DNA of 64,000 nucleotides from Actinotignum urinale DSM 15805 (GCF_000420445.1 NZ_ATUY01000003.1:1-64000), one strand, 5' to 3'; shown: positions 15,901-25,380, counted from the first letter of the stretch. Notes: generated by a model from the sequence alone, not told the origin. Made by a program: numbers and translations.

Positions 15901-16569
15901 ATGGCGCAAAAAGATGACACACCCTTCGGTTTTCAGCCAACTCTCGACATCTTTTCACAAGATACACCTCAGGTACCGCAATCCTCACAACACGATATTT
16001 TTTCGACGACGGCCGCAGCCTCCACCCCCCAAAATTTTTCGCAATACGAACAGAACACCCAGCCGGCACACGCTCATGCGTCGCCAATAAACGCAACAAC
16101 CGGGCAACTGGCACACTCCATCGGAGGCGCTTTCACCGGATACGATATCGTCGTCGCAACGGATGGAGCCTGCAAAGGAAACCCTGGGCCGGGAGGATGG
16201 GCGTGGGTCAATCAACTCACCGGAGAATACGCATCCGGGGGAAGCAAATACACAACAAATAATATTATGGAACTCACCGCGCTAATAAACGCGCTAGAAA
16301 CCCTCGATAAGCGCGGACGTATGCTGATTCGCGCAGATTCCCAATACGTTATTAACATTGTGACGAAATGGGCGCGAGGCTGGAAAGCAAAAGGGTGGAA
16401 AACCGCGTCGAAAAAACCCGTCGCAAATAAAGAACTCGTTGAACGGCTCATGGCGGCCTACGATGCGCGTACCGGAGTAACCGAATTCGAATGGGTACGC
16501 GGGCATAGCGGAGATGCCGGAAACGAATTTGTCGATAAGCAGGCTGTGCGCGAAAGTAACAAGTTTTAA
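15901..16569 (+). CDS. rnhA: Ribonuclease HI with disordered N-terminal extension
   Basis: Cuts RNA in RNA-DNA hybrids, as in R-loops and Okazaki primers. Residues 77-222 are the RNase HI fold with the four catalytic acids: Asp in VATDGACKGNPGPGGW, Glu in NNIMELTAL, Asp in IRADSQYVINIV and Asp in GHSGDAGNEFVDKQA. The first 75 residues are Gln/Ser/Thr-rich and disordered-looking, with no recognised domain and no HBD-type hybrid-binding fold. There is no clear ribosome site before the ATG. A later in-frame start would remove part of the extension, so the N-terminus is uncertain. The oligopeptidase gene follows after 42 bases. Confidence 0.9.
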   Translation: MAQKDDTPFGFQPTLDIFSQDTPQVPQSSQHDIFSTTAAASTPQNFSQYEQNTQPAHAHASPINATTGQLAHSIGGAFTGYDIVVATDGACKGNPGPGGWAWVNQLTGEYASGGSKYTTNNIMELTALINALETLDKRGRMLIRADSQYVINIVTKWARGWKAKGWKTASKKPVANKELVERLMAAYDARTGVTEFEWVRGHSGDAGNEFVDKQAVRESNKF

Positions 16570-16611
16570 GTCAACAACAAAGCCGACACGCATATCCAGT
16601 ACCATAGAAAC

Positions 16612-18810
16612 ATGGTTCAATCAGATCTTCTTATCCACGGTAAACCGCTCAAAGCGCCACGCGCCAAAAAAATTCCTACCGAAAGAATTTTTCACGGACA
16701 CACATACGTCGATAATTACGAATGGATACGCGATAGGAACGATCCAGACCTCATCAAACTCCTCAACGAAGAAAACGATTACGCACACGAAATCCTTGCG
16801 CCACTAAAACCACTACGCGACAAACTCGTGAGCGAATTCAAATACCGTATGTGGGAAACCGATTACACACTTCCCATCCGCTACGACGACTGGTGGTATT
16901 ACACGCGAACCTTCAAAGACCGCCAATATTCCGCCATGTACCGTATTCGCGTCACCAACGGCAGCCATCCCACGCAAGAAGAATTTGTGAACGAAGTCCT
17001 CGTGTGGGACGGTAACAATATTGGCGACGGACTCGACTTCTTCAACTGTGGCGGATTCCTCCCGGCACCCAACGGCAAATATGGTGCCATGCTCATTGAC
17101 GTCACCGGCGACGAACATTACTCACTGCGCATTTTCGATATGGAAACAGGGCTTATCCTTGACGATTCCGTACGCAATGCGGGATACGGATTGTGTTGGA
17201 CAGCCGATTCCACCGGTGTGGCCTACACGCGAGTTGACGAAACCTGGCGTCAATCCAAGGTTATGTTGCACACCATCGGCGAATTTAGCGACAGTGTTCT
17301 TTACGACGAAAAAGATGAACGTTTCGACGTTGTTCTTGCGCCGTGCCGAAACCACAAATGGATGATTGTTCACTCTGTGTCGCTCACGTCATCGGAAACC
17401 ACCATGATTTCCGCAGAAGATCATGAACGACGATACCTCGTCTACCCTCGCCACGAAAAACTTGAGTATTACGTCGAACCCGCAGGTGATCAACTCCTTA
17501 TTGTCCACAACGCAAACAACCCTGATTTTGAGCTCGCCAGCGCACCCATGCGAGCAAGCCAACCAGACGAATGGCTAACTATTCTTTCGCCACAGCCCGG
17601 CGAAAGAATTCAGGGAGTCGATGCCTTCGCTAAACATGCCGTCGTAAGTATGAGAAGTAACGGAAGTTCGCAACTGCGCGTCCTTCGTCGTGAAAAACCT
17701 TTACCGTTTGCGAAAATGCTGGAAGAACACAACACCTGGGGAAACACAGACCATGTGCCACTGGCGAAAACCTGGCGGGAAGCCACCCCGATTCCGCAAG
17801 AAAACAACAGTTATATCGAAATCTACCCAGACCGTTACTGGGATTCTAACGCCATTATCTACACGGAAGAATCCACCCTCCTGCCACCCACGCAAAAGGC
17901 ATACAACCCGGAAACGGGCACTATACGCGTCCTGAAAAGCTTGGACGTTCCCCACTACGATCCAAGCCTTTACAACCAGGAACGTGTTGATATTGAGGCG
18001 CGCGACGGCGTAAAAATTCCGCTCACCCTCGTCTACCGAGCCGATGTTAAGCCAAACCAGGAAAATCCCGGATATATTACCGGGTACGGCTCCTACGAAA
18101 TCTCCAACGAACCAGCCTTCAATGTGCAACGATTCACCTTCCTTGACCGTGGGGTCGTGATGGCAATTGCCCACGTGCGCGGGGGCGGAGAATACGGGCG
18201 CGCCTGGTATGAGGGCGGAAAGTTCCTCAACAAGAAGAACACCTTTAATGATTTTGTGGACTGCGCGCGGTGGCTCGTGGAATCCGGGTGGTGTTCCGGG
18301 GAGAGGCTCGTTGCTGAAGGTGCCAGCGCGGGTGGGTTACTGATAGGAGTGGCGATTAATGAGGCACCGGAATTGTTCTGCGCGGTTCACGCTGCCGTTC
18401 CGTTTGTTGACAGTTTGACGACGATTTTGAAGCCCGAGCTTCCGTTAACAGTGGGCGAATGGGAAGAATGGGGGAACCCCATAGAATCCCAAGAAGTCTA
18501 TGAATATATGGCGAGCTATGCGCCGATTGAAAATGTGAAAAGCGTTGAATATCCGGCGATTTTCACAACGACATCACTTAACGATATTCGCGTGTTGTAC
18601 GTGGAGCCAACAAAATGGGTTCAGGTGTTGCGCGATACTGTTGTGCTCAACGAGGAACGCCCCATTGTGGAGCGAATCGATATGGCTTCAGGGCACACCG
18701 GAAAATCAGGGCGTTACGATAAATGGAGTGAACGCGCCGAAGAAATGGCGTGGCTACTGTATCACCTGGGAGTCTGGAAGCCGGGTATGGAGGTTGCTGA
18801 GGCCGGGTAA
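16612..18810 (+). CDS. ptrB: Oligopeptidase B (S9A prolyl-oligopeptidase family)
   Basis: Cytoplasmic serine peptidase that cleaves short peptides, typically after Arg or Lys. The 732 residues split into an N-terminal beta-propeller gate (to about residue 430) and an alpha/beta-hydrolase domain. The catalytic Ser is in EGASAGGLL, the Asp probably in SLNDIRVLYVEP and the His in SGHTGKSGRYDKW, all in PtrB-like context. Conserved HVRGGGEYGRAWYEGGKFLNKKNTFNDF is the signature before the nucleophile. Family and position after tRNA-Leu/RNase H are clear; exact specificity is inferred. Start ATG has no obvious ribosome site. Confidence 0.93.
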   Translation: MVQSDLLIHGKPLKAPRAKKIPTERIFHGHTYVDNYEWIRDRNDPDLIKLLNEENDYAHEILAPLKPLRDKLVSEFKYRMWETDYTLPIRYDDWWYYTRTFKDRQYSAMYRIRVTNGSHPTQEEFVNEVLVWDGNNIGDGLDFFNCGGFLPAPNGKYGAMLIDVTGDEHYSLRIFDMETGLILDDSVRNAGYGLCWTADSTGVAYTRVDETWRQSKVMLHTIGEFSDSVLYDEKDERFDVVLAPCRNHKWMIVHSVSLTSSETTMISAEDHERRYLVYPRHEKLEYYVEPAGDQLLIVHNANNPDFELASAPMRASQPDEWLTILSPQPGERIQGVDAFAKHAVVSMRSNGSSQLRVLRREKPLPFAKMLEEHNTWGNTDHVPLAKTWREATPIPQENNSYIEIYPDRYWDSNAIIYTEESTLLPPTQKAYNPETGTIRVLKSLDVPHYDPSLYNQERVDIEARDGVKIPLTLVYRADVKPNQENPGYITGYGSYEISNEPAFNVQRFTFLDRGVVMAIAHVRGGGEYGRAWYEGGKFLNKKNTFNDFVDCARWLVESGWCSGERLVAEGASAGGLLIGVAINEAPELFCAVHAAVPFVDSLTTILKPELPLTVGEWEEWGNPIESQEVYEYMASYAPIENVKSVEYPAIFTTTSLNDIRVLYVEPTKWVQVLRDTVVLNEERPIVERIDMASGHTGKSGRYDKWSERAEEMAWLLYHLGVWKPGMEVAEAG

Positions 18811-18952
18811 AATACGGGCGCGTGCTTACTAAAGCCAGCCGTTGTTGCTAGTTTGTTGTTGCTAGTTTGTTGTGGCTGGTTGCTATAGCGAACCGCTACG
18901 GTCTAGGGAAAGTAAGCGCTCCCTCATTCGAGGGGATAAAGCCATGTGTTTT

Positions 18953-18992
18953 CCTAACGGGTTGTTGATCTACCTAACGGGTTGTTGATCTA
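18953..18992. repeat. 20-bp tandem duplication at the end of the ABC-2 permease gene
   Basis: Two perfect adjoining copies of CCTAACGGGTTGTTGATCTA. The stop codon of the minus-strand permease (18974-18976) lies at the junction, so the duplication supplies the last codons of the gene plus an identical copy downstream. About 100 bases further left the spacer also holds two copies of GTTGTTGCTAGTTT (near 18840-18870) between CCAGCC and GGCTGG arms, which may act as a terminator. Confidence 0.8.
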
Positions 18993-19759
18993 AAGGACAA
19001 TATGCGAATGAGAAGCGCCAGGCCGATTGTCCAGACTCCAACATTGCACCATACTTCCCAAGAAAGTGTATCCCAATTGCTGAATGGCGCCGTGGCAAGC
19101 TGGTTCAATCCCCACAGTGGAGTAAATTTCGCGATGGTCTGGAAGGCTTCAGCCATTTGATTCAGGGGAATGAAAATACCGGAAAAGAACGCGAGGAGCG
19201 CGGTTCCGCCGGCAATAATCGAGTATGCTGTTTCGTTGCCGACGGCGAGGGACACCATAATGCCGAGTTCGGCAGCAAAAATCGAGCTTGCCAGGACGAG
19301 TAAGAAGGTTTGCACCCAGACTTGCCCTTCCATCGACGATTCCGTGCAGAACCCCAGAATGTAGAGAACTCCCGCGGTAACGAGGGTAATCATTAAGCTG
19401 GATATGAGTTTTGCAAACATATATCCCTGCGCCCCGAGAGGCGTGAGAGACATGGCGCGCAGCCACCCTTTATTTCGTTCAATGGCGAGGGACACCATAA
19501 TCATAGAGACGCACATAATCACCGCGTATTGGCTCATGTTCACCAAAATTACGGCGGAAACGTTGGCACGCCCTATAGATTGTGCGGAATATTCTTGCCC
19601 GACACCGAAAATCAAAAACATCACAATGGGGATTCCAAGGGTGAAAACAATATTCCACGGGTTGAAGAGGTAGGAGATGGTGAGGCGTGTAGATACGGGA
19701 AGGAGTCCGCGGGCGGTGGACCCGGGTTTGCGTAGCGTTGGTGCGGTTGAGGGGTTCAT
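18974..19759 (-). CDS. ABC-2 type export permease
   Basis: Membrane half of an ABC-2 exporter, partner of the ATPase upstream. The 261 residues have six hydrophobic helices with the first at about residue 38. The pattern SLAIERNKGWLRAMSLTPLGAQGYMFAKL is the typical cytoplasmic loop of this family (lipid, drug or peptide exporters such as DrrB-like and NatB-like proteins), and FFSGIFIPLNQMAEAFQTIAKFTPLWGLNQLA is the signature near the end. Its start overlaps the ATPase stop by four bases. The substrate is unknown; no histidine kinase or lantibiotic-like gene is adjacent. Confidence 0.88.
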   Translation of the reverse strand: MNPSTAPTLRKPGSTARGLLPVSTRLTISYLFNPWNIVFTLGIPIVMFLIFGVGQEYSAQSIGRANVSAVILVNMSQYAVIMCVSMIMVSLAIERNKGWLRAMSLTPLGAQGYMFAKLISSLMITLVTAGVLYILGFCTESSMEGQVWVQTFLLVLASSIFAAELGIMVSLAVGNETAYSIIAGGTALLAFFSGIFIPLNQMAEAFQTIAKFTPLWGLNQLATAPFSNWDTLSWEVWCNVGVWTIGLALLIRILSFRSTTR

Positions 19760-20745
19760 TTTTCCTCCACAAGATTCAAGTAAGCCTCTTCAAGGCTGGG
19801 GGTGGTCATTTCAAGATTGTGTGTACCGGGAATGTTGAGTAGCGTGCGGGCAAGGTTATCCAAATCCGTACCTTCCGCATGGAGCGTATTTCCGACGAAC
19901 GTATATGTGAAGGGTTGCTGTATGCGCGACGATGGTACGACGAAAGACGCCTCTAATTCTTGGATTGCACGTTCTGCATGAAGCTTGGTTTCGTCGTCCC
20001 TCACGTCAATGGTGAGGTGGCGTTGAGCGTATTTTTCGCGAAGGGTGCGGGTGGATTCGTCGGCAATAATGCGACCCTTGTTCAAAATAATGGTGCGTTC
20101 GGCGTAGGCTTGCGCCTCAGCTAAATAATGCGTGGCATAGAGAATCGCGACGCCTTGCCGTGCCTGTTTCTGAATAAATTCCCAAAAATGGGCGCGAGTA
20201 GCTGTATCCATACCCGCTGTGGGTTCGTCTAAAATCAGCAGGCGCGGGCGTGAAAGAAGCGCGGTGGCAAGGCGAATGCGTTGCTGTTCGCCCCCGGAAC
20301 ATTTCCCGACTTTGCGTTTCGCAATCGACGTAAGATTGCACATTTCTAGAATCTCGCCCTTAGGGACGGGATTTTCCATTGTTGAGGCAAGCAAATTAAG
20401 GTTTGCCAGAATTGACATATCGTCCAGCAGGGCTCCCTTTTGCTGAACGTATCCGACGAGCCCGCGTTTAATGGCGTCTCGGGGCTTCATGCCAAACAAT
20501 TCGGATGTTCCAGAGGTTGCCTTAATCAAACCAAGAGCGACATCAAGTGTTGTGCTTTTTCCTGCACCATTAGGGCCAAGGAGCGACAAAATCTCGCCTT
20601 GGCGGATATTGAGGGTAATGTCGTTTGCGGCGTGAACTGCGCCGTAATGTTTCGTTAAAGAATGCGTGGTGAGCGCCGGCGGTTCTGCGGTGGCATCTTC
20701 GCCGCTACCCTCGCCATATCCATGCGTGTTTCGTGTAGTGTTCAT
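19756..20745 (-). CDS. ABC-2 exporter ATP-binding protein
   Basis: ATPase of a two-gene exporter. Walker A is GPNGAGKST, the Q-loop VGYVQQKGA, the signature CSGGEQQRIRLA (Cys where Leu is usual) and Walker B LLILDEPTAGMD. A C-terminal extension of about 100 residues follows the ATPase core, as in DrrA/CcmA-like proteins. It is 329 residues and translationally coupled to the permease. Upstream, the 250 bases to the luxS-nucleosidase operon hold no gene; AT-rich TTAAATATATAGG lies just before the start as a possible promoter. Probably exports a lipid, drug or peptide. Confidence 0.9.
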   Translation of the reverse strand: MNTTRNTHGYGEGSGEDATAEPPALTTHSLTKHYGAVHAANDITLNIRQGEILSLLGPNGAGKSTTLDVALGLIKATSGTSELFGMKPRDAIKRGLVGYVQQKGALLDDMSILANLNLLASTMENPVPKGEILEMCNLTSIAKRKVGKCSGGEQQRIRLATALLSRPRLLILDEPTAGMDTATRAHFWEFIQKQARQGVAILYATHYLAEAQAYAERTIILNKGRIIADESTRTLREKYAQRHLTIDVRDDETKLHAERAIQELEASFVVPSSRIQQPFTYTFVGNTLHAEGTDLDNLARTLLNIPGTHNLEMTTPSLEEAYLNLVEEK

Positions 20746-20996
20746 ACATTAAATATATAGGAACGCGCATGAAACCGGGGTTAGGTTAAGCGTCTGGACT
20801 TTGCCATGATATTTGTCAGGTGCCAACATGCGCATTATGTCAGCGGTTTCAACGTAGTACCCGCAACATCAGTTATCACTCACCGTATTCGACGAGAACC
20901 GGAACAACCGCATCCGCATACGAATGAACAAGCACGCTCATACGCAACAATCATAGGGGCGCAACAAAACCGAGGTAAAACACCTCTGCAACCACG

Positions 20997-22436
20997 CTAC
21001 TTCGCGGACGCCTCCGCCTGCATGTTTTCCATAGCAATATCGAGCGCGTTCAGCCACGAACCGTAACGCTGGCGAATTGACGGACCGGAAGGAACCTTAC
21101 CGGCACGCGATTCGTCGCGAACCCACTCCACATAACCGTTGTAGCTTGTGTTGACGTGCAAATTATCGCAATGCAAAATATATTCTTTTACGGTATCGAG
21201 GTAGTCCTCTTCGGTGAATTTCAACATTCCGCGACGTCGCCCGCTTTGAGTTGCGAAACCGACGCTTTCCAAAGCGTTATTCCAGTAGCCGTTGAAGCGT
21301 TTAATAACCGTTTGGGAGGTGGGTGGCCAGTGGAGTTTTCCGCGGCCCGACACGTCCCCGAAAGCCACGGCAATCTTGGAGCGCTCTTCGTCGTACACTT
21401 TGGCGGTGAGGGTGACGTCATCATGTTTGGCGAGGAGCTCTTTTCCACCCTGAATGACGTTAAGAACAGTTTGAGCATCGAGAACGGAATCGACGAGCTG
21501 TTCGCGCACCTTTTTAATAGTGGTGTGGGAAAGTTTTGTGCCGTCGCCGGTAACGTTATTGACGCGACCATACACATAGAGAAGACCTGCCTGGAGGGAT
21601 TCTTCCGTGAAACGCTGCCGCATTCCGTGGCGCGGACGTGAATGTTCCTTTTTCTCCACCTTCTTATCCCGATATTTTTGCGCCCAGGCGCTAATTGTTT
21701 TCACAACCGCTTTGGCGGAAAGTTCCGAGGCTGAGGCGAGTTCCATGTGATACACCTCTGCGCCGTCGGGGCTACACAAATCGGAGATGCAACGAATGGA
21801 AACGAAGGGGATTCCGAGCTGGTAGCAGATATGCGCGGCTGCCGCGGATTCCATGTCCGTTGCGAGGGCTGCTGGGAAAAGGGCGCGTGTTTCGCCAACG
21901 TTTTTTGCGGTAACGAATGCGTCGCTGGAAAGAATGGTTCCGGTTCGTGTGTAGTCGGGGGTAAGTTCGAGAAGTTCGGGGGATGCGGGGAAAGTTACGG
22001 GGTTGCCGGGGACTTGCCCGGGTTCGTAGCCGAATGCGGTGGCGTCCGCGCGTCCATACGCATATTCATTTCCGACGATAATATCCCCTACCGCAACATC
22101 AGAGGAAAGTCCGCCGGCGGTTCCTGCGCTGATAATGAACTGGGGGGTGAAAACGGTGGTGAGCCAGCCGATGAGGCCGGCTGTGTTGACGAGGCCTATT
22201 CCGGTTCGGATGCAAAGAATCTTTCCCCAGGGTGTTTCGACGGTAACTGCTTCGCCGAAGGGGGAGGGGACGGGGGAGAGTGTTGTGTAATCTTTGCGAG
22301 GCAGGGGAATGCAGGTTGTGGAATCGTCGATATTTTTGCGCGGGAGGCTGGCAAGGATGTGAATAACGGGTGTTATTTCGGCATCCTGTGCGGCGATAAC
22401 GATGCCGCGGATTTTAAGATTTCGTGGTATTGCCAT
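20997..22436 (-). CDS. mtnN: MTA/SAH nucleosidase fused to a DNA-binding-like C-terminal region
   Basis: Residues 1 to about 240 are a 5'-methylthioadenosine/S-adenosylhomocysteine nucleosidase: GIGLVNTAG, ISAGTAGGLSSDVAVGDIIV, catalytic-site ATDMESAAAAH and the purine-contacting Asp in RCISDLC. It splits SAH to adenine and S-ribosylhomocysteine, the substrate of LuxS encoded just upstream; the ATG follows the luxS TAA with no gap. Unusually a further 240 residues follow, after a KKVEKKEHSRPRHGMR linker. They contain at least two copies of a motif like P(x)8-12 FNGYWNNALESVGF and P(x)4 IRQRYGSWLNALDIA, resembling the HNH-associated repeat, which is normally DNA-binding. Standard nucleosidases have about 230 residues. 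The second half has no known role with this enzyme. Confidence 0.9.
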   Translation of the reverse strand: MAIPRNLKIRGIVIAAQDAEITPVIHILASLPRKNIDDSTTCIPLPRKDYTTLSPVPSPFGEAVTVETPWGKILCIRTGIGLVNTAGLIGWLTTVFTPQFIISAGTAGGLSSDVAVGDIIVGNEYAYGRADATAFGYEPGQVPGNPVTFPASPELLELTPDYTRTGTILSSDAFVTAKNVGETRALFPAALATDMESAAAAHICYQLGIPFVSIRCISDLCSPDGAEVYHMELASASELSAKAVVKTISAWAQKYRDKKVEKKEHSRPRHGMRQRFTEESLQAGLLYVYGRVNNVTGDGTKLSHTTIKKVREQLVDSVLDAQTVLNVIQGGKELLAKHDDVTLTAKVYDEERSKIAVAFGDVSGRGKLHWPPTSQTVIKRFNGYWNNALESVGFATQSGRRRGMLKFTEEDYLDTVKEYILHCDNLHVNTSYNGYVEWVRDESRAGKVPSGPSIRQRYGSWLNALDIAMENMQAEASAK

Positions 22437-22889
22437 TTATGCCATCACCTTTTCCCATGAGTCGCGTTGGTAGAGCATGGCCGCGATTGCTTCCTGCGCT
22501 ACTTTAAGATTGTGGTTTTCTCCCCAGCCACATTGGCGTTCGTTGGCTGCAGGAACTTCTGTTGCGTGGATAATATCCCGGAATGTTGTTTCTACGAGTT
22601 CACATGTTGCGGGAACATTGGGTTCTTCGTTGAGCAGGAGGTAAAAACCGGTTTGGCATCCCATGGGCGAAAAGTCGATAACGTGTTCGTTGTGGTTGCG
22701 CGAGAATTCTGCGAAGCAGTGTTCGATGGAGTGGATTGCCGGCATGGTGAGATGTTCTTTATTAGGTTGGCAGAAGCGAACGTCGTATTTAGTGAGAACG
22801 TCTCCGTGAGGAAGGGTTTTTATATCGGCGACACGAATATAGGGTGCCAGAACCTTGGTGTGATCCAGGTTGAAAGATTCGACGTTCAT
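22437..22889 (-). CDS. luxS: S-ribosylhomocysteine lyase LuxS
   Basis: Iron or zinc enzyme that turns S-ribosylhomocysteine into homocysteine and DPD, the precursor of autoinducer 2. The metal-binding [14 protein letters not shown] motif (two His) and the third ligand Cys in [10 protein letters not shown] are present, as is [13 protein letters not shown]. The start [12 protein letters not shown] was chosen because LuxS proteins start with a similar VESF..DHTKV; the open frame upstream is not typical. The 150-residue length is normal. It is directly coupled to the nucleosidase gene, making a complete SAH recycling pair. Confidence 0.94.
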   Translation of the reverse strand: MNVESFNLDHTKVLAPYIRVADIKTLPHGDVLTKYDVRFCQPNKEHLTMPAIHSIEHCFAEFSRNHNEHVIDFSPMGCQTGFYLLLNEEPNVPATCELVETTFRDIIHATEVPAANERQCGWGENHNLKVAQEAIAAMLYQRDSWEKVMA

Positions 22890-23148
22890 TGCTGGCACTA
22901 TGTTCTCTCTTTTCTTGTGTATTTTCTCTTGCGTTTTGCTTGTATATATTATGAATTTCATAGTATCCAAGCAGACTTCTACATTATATCTTACTTTTTG
23001 ATTTGTGTTTCATTTCACCGCATCTTACAGGCAATGCGTCTCTTGCATGGGTTGCCTAATCTATGTAAGGTAAGTTATGTTCCAGTTAGGGAATTCCCAG
23101 CTCTTTACCTGGAAATTCCCACCGCAGTGGGAGAGTTCAAGTACAAAT

Positions 23149-23168
23149 AAGCAACATAGGTGTTGCTT
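23149..23168. promoter_or_regulatory. Small hairpin before the symporter-kinase gene
   Basis: An 8-bp perfect stem (AAGCAACA with TGTTGCTT) around TAGG, 23 bases upstream of the symporter ATG. A second short stem CCCAC/GTGGG lies at about 23118-23131. The position right before the start suggests an operator or an mRNA leader structure rather than a terminator; it lies in the 300-base divergent region shared with luxS. Confidence 0.4.
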
Positions 23169-23190
23169 CCTATTGGAAATCGAGATTTGT

Positions 23191-25380
23191 ATGAGTGTAA
23201 GAAACAGTAGAGTGGATGCGCCCACGGGTTCGAAGCGCATGACCACGGGCTCTGTTATTTCCTACTCCTTCGGGGATATGGCAAATAACTTTACCTTTAT
23301 GGCTACCTCGATGTTCCTCATGATTTACATGACGAATATTGCAGGTCTTTCCGCCGGAGTTGCAGGTGCAATTTACGGTGTCACAAAAATCTGGGCTGGT
23401 GTTACAGACCTTGTAGCAGGCCAGGTTGTTGATCGTTTCGAAACACGGTGGGGGCGTTTGCGCCACTGGCTGTTGTTCTGTTCAACGCCGTTGGCACTCG
23501 TCTTTGTTCTTTTGTTCTCGACGCCAGATATGTCGATGAATGTGAAGATTGCATGGATTCTTATCTTTGACGCTCTCTACCAGCTGTTCTACTCCTTCAC
23601 GAACATTCCTTATGGTTCGCTTTCCGCCGCGATGACGCAGGATCCCGTGGATCGCTCCCGCCTTTCCGGTGCTCGCTCGATTGCCGCTTCTTTAGCCGCG
23701 GTTCTTCTTTCCTTCCTGGTTGCACCGCAGTTCAGAAGCGCTGCTGAGACAGCAGGAAAGGGTGGAGATTTGGGCCCCGTTCGCCTCACCTTCACATTGC
23801 TGTGTGTTGGTTTGGCCGTTGTTGCCGTTATTCTCTACCTCATCTGCTTCAAGAACGCCAAGGAAGTTGTGGAACGCCCCTCGACGAAGGTGACCATGAA
23901 GGACACCTTCCGCACCATCGGGAAGAACAAGCCCCTTCTTACTCTCTGCGTAGGTGCTTTCTTCCTCCTGTGCTCCATGTTCAGCTGGATGGCAGTTTCC
24001 GCTTACTACGTAACCTTCGTTCTTGGTAATCCGCTGTGGTTGGGTTACCTCTCCATCGCACAGACGCTGGGCACAATTGCTATTGCCTCCTTCGTTCCCG
24101 CAATCAGCCAGAAGCTCGGCAAACGCTTCGGCTATATTTGTTGCGCTATCGTCGTTATTTGTTCCTTCGTCATTATGTATTTCGCGCCAGGACATAACCT
24201 CATTATCGCCTTGTTTGCGTGGTTCGTGTATGGCGTGGGCACGGGTGGCACCAATGCCCTCATGTTCTCCATGCAGGCAGATACGGTTGATTACGGTGAA
24301 TGGAAGACAGGCTTCCGTTCAGAAGGTGGTTCCTACTCCGTTCTTTCCTTCATCCGTAAGTGTGGGCAGGGCCTTGGTGGTTGGGCAGCCGGTATCATTA
24401 TCGGTTTGTATGGCTATAAGGGAGACGCCAAAGAACAGACAGTTGAGGCGCTTACAGGTTTGCGCGTGGCAACCGGTCTTGTGCCGGCAGGTATTGCAGC
24501 TGTTGCACTTATCGTCATGCTTGCCTACAACCTTGACGCTAAGCGTCACGCCGAAATTGTTCGCGAACTCAACGAGCGTCGCACCAACGTCGTCGTGAAA
24601 GATCTTGCACACGGCGAAGAAATTAAAGTTAAGGAAATTGGGGACGGACGCACCGTTGCTCTTCGTCAGAAGGGACAGGCTGCACCTCCGATTATTACCA
24701 TCTTTGGTACATCCGGTGCGGGTGCATCGATTATTGGCCCCATGCTTGCCTCCAAACTCAATGTTCCTTATGTTGGCCAGAAGTTCAGTTCCGAACAGCT
24801 TGCCCTCACGGATCGAAGCGAACTCATGTCCGATACCGGATTCGATCGCTGGTTGCGTAGTGTTGATTATGTGGGTGCCGCCGATTCGGCAATGGCACAA
24901 GCCTATGATGGCTCTACCAATAACATGATTGCCGCGAAGAACACCAAGGAAATTCTGGATAAGGTCAAGGACGGCGCGGTTGTTCTCGGACGAAACGGTG
25001 CCTACGTGCTCCATCACGTTGTGGGTGTTCTCCATGTTCGCCTCATCGCTCCGAAGCCGAAGCGAATTGAACGAGTCATGCACCGCACAGGCCTAACAAT
25101 GGATCAGGCAACAAACCAGCTTGAGGCTGAAGATCGGATGCGCGCAGAAATGTCGATCCACCTCTATCAGTGGAATCCGAACAACGAAAACTACTACGAC
25201 CTTGTTGTGAACACCGGTTCTATTACCTATGAGCAGGTTGTTGACACCATTATCGACCTTTACCGTTCAAAGTACCCGGAGAACGAACCGGATCCCACGG
25301 TTGAAACCGGAGAAATCTACATCCCGCAGCTCCGCAAGGAAGCTCAGGGTGAAGGCAAGGAAAACGACATTCGTAAGTAA
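23191..25380 (+). CDS. GPH-family sugar symporter fused to a cytidylate-kinase-like domain
   Basis: Residues 1 to about 455 are a glycoside-pentoside-hexuronide:cation symporter (MFS fold, 12 helices): ISYSFGDMANNF, VVDRFETRWGRLRHWLLF and the loop DTVDYGEWKTGFRSEGGSYSV are family marks seen in melibiose and glucuronide carriers. After a linker with KDLAHGEEIKVKEIG, residues about 510-715 match the cytidylate-kinase-like family (Cytidylate_kin2): IFGTSGAGAS in place of a P-loop, and VVLGRNGAYVLHH. The P-loop lysine is replaced by Ala, so ATP binding is probably lost or altered. The start MSVRNSRVD is the latest reasonable ATG before the first helix; earlier in-frame ATGs add a leader unlike the family. 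Substrate unknown, perhaps a beta-glucoside or glucuronide given the GH3 and GH2 genes nearby. Confidence 0.88.
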   Translation: MSVRNSRVDAPTGSKRMTTGSVISYSFGDMANNFTFMATSMFLMIYMTNIAGLSAGVAGAIYGVTKIWAGVTDLVAGQVVDRFETRWGRLRHWLLFCSTPLALVFVLLFSTPDMSMNVKIAWILIFDALYQLFYSFTNIPYGSLSAAMTQDPVDRSRLSGARSIAASLAAVLLSFLVAPQFRSAAETAGKGGDLGPVRLTFTLLCVGLAVVAVILYLICFKNAKEVVERPSTKVTMKDTFRTIGKNKPLLTLCVGAFFLLCSMFSWMAVSAYYVTFVLGNPLWLGYLSIAQTLGTIAIASFVPAISQKLGKRFGYICCAIVVICSFVIMYFAPGHNLIIALFAWFVYGVGTGGTNALMFSMQADTVDYGEWKTGFRSEGGSYSVLSFIRKCGQGLGGWAAGIIIGLYGYKGDAKEQTVEALTGLRVATGLVPAGIAAVALIVMLAYNLDAKRHAEIVRELNERRTNVVVKDLAHGEEIKVKEIGDGRTVALRQKGQAAPPIITIFGTSGAGASIIGPMLASKLNVPYVGQKFSSEQLALTDRSELMSDTGFDRWLRSVDYVGAADSAMAQAYDGSTNNMIAAKNTKEILDKVKDGAVVLGRNGAYVLHHVVGVLHVRLIAPKPKRIERVMHRTGLTMDQATNQLEAEDRMRAEMSIHLYQWNPNNENYYDLVVNTGSITYEQVVDTIIDLYRSKYPENEPDPTVETGEIYIPQLRKEAQGEGKENDIRK

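Noticed and set aside
20746-20996. Small gene between the ABC-2 exporter and the luxS operon
   Set aside because: Open frames there lack ribosome sites and family resemblance; the region reads as promoter for the ATPase and 3' end of the nucleosidase gene.
22437-22970. Longer LuxS starting 27 codons upstream
   Set aside because: The extra residues ([16 protein letters not shown]) are unlike any LuxS start and the family begins near VESF.
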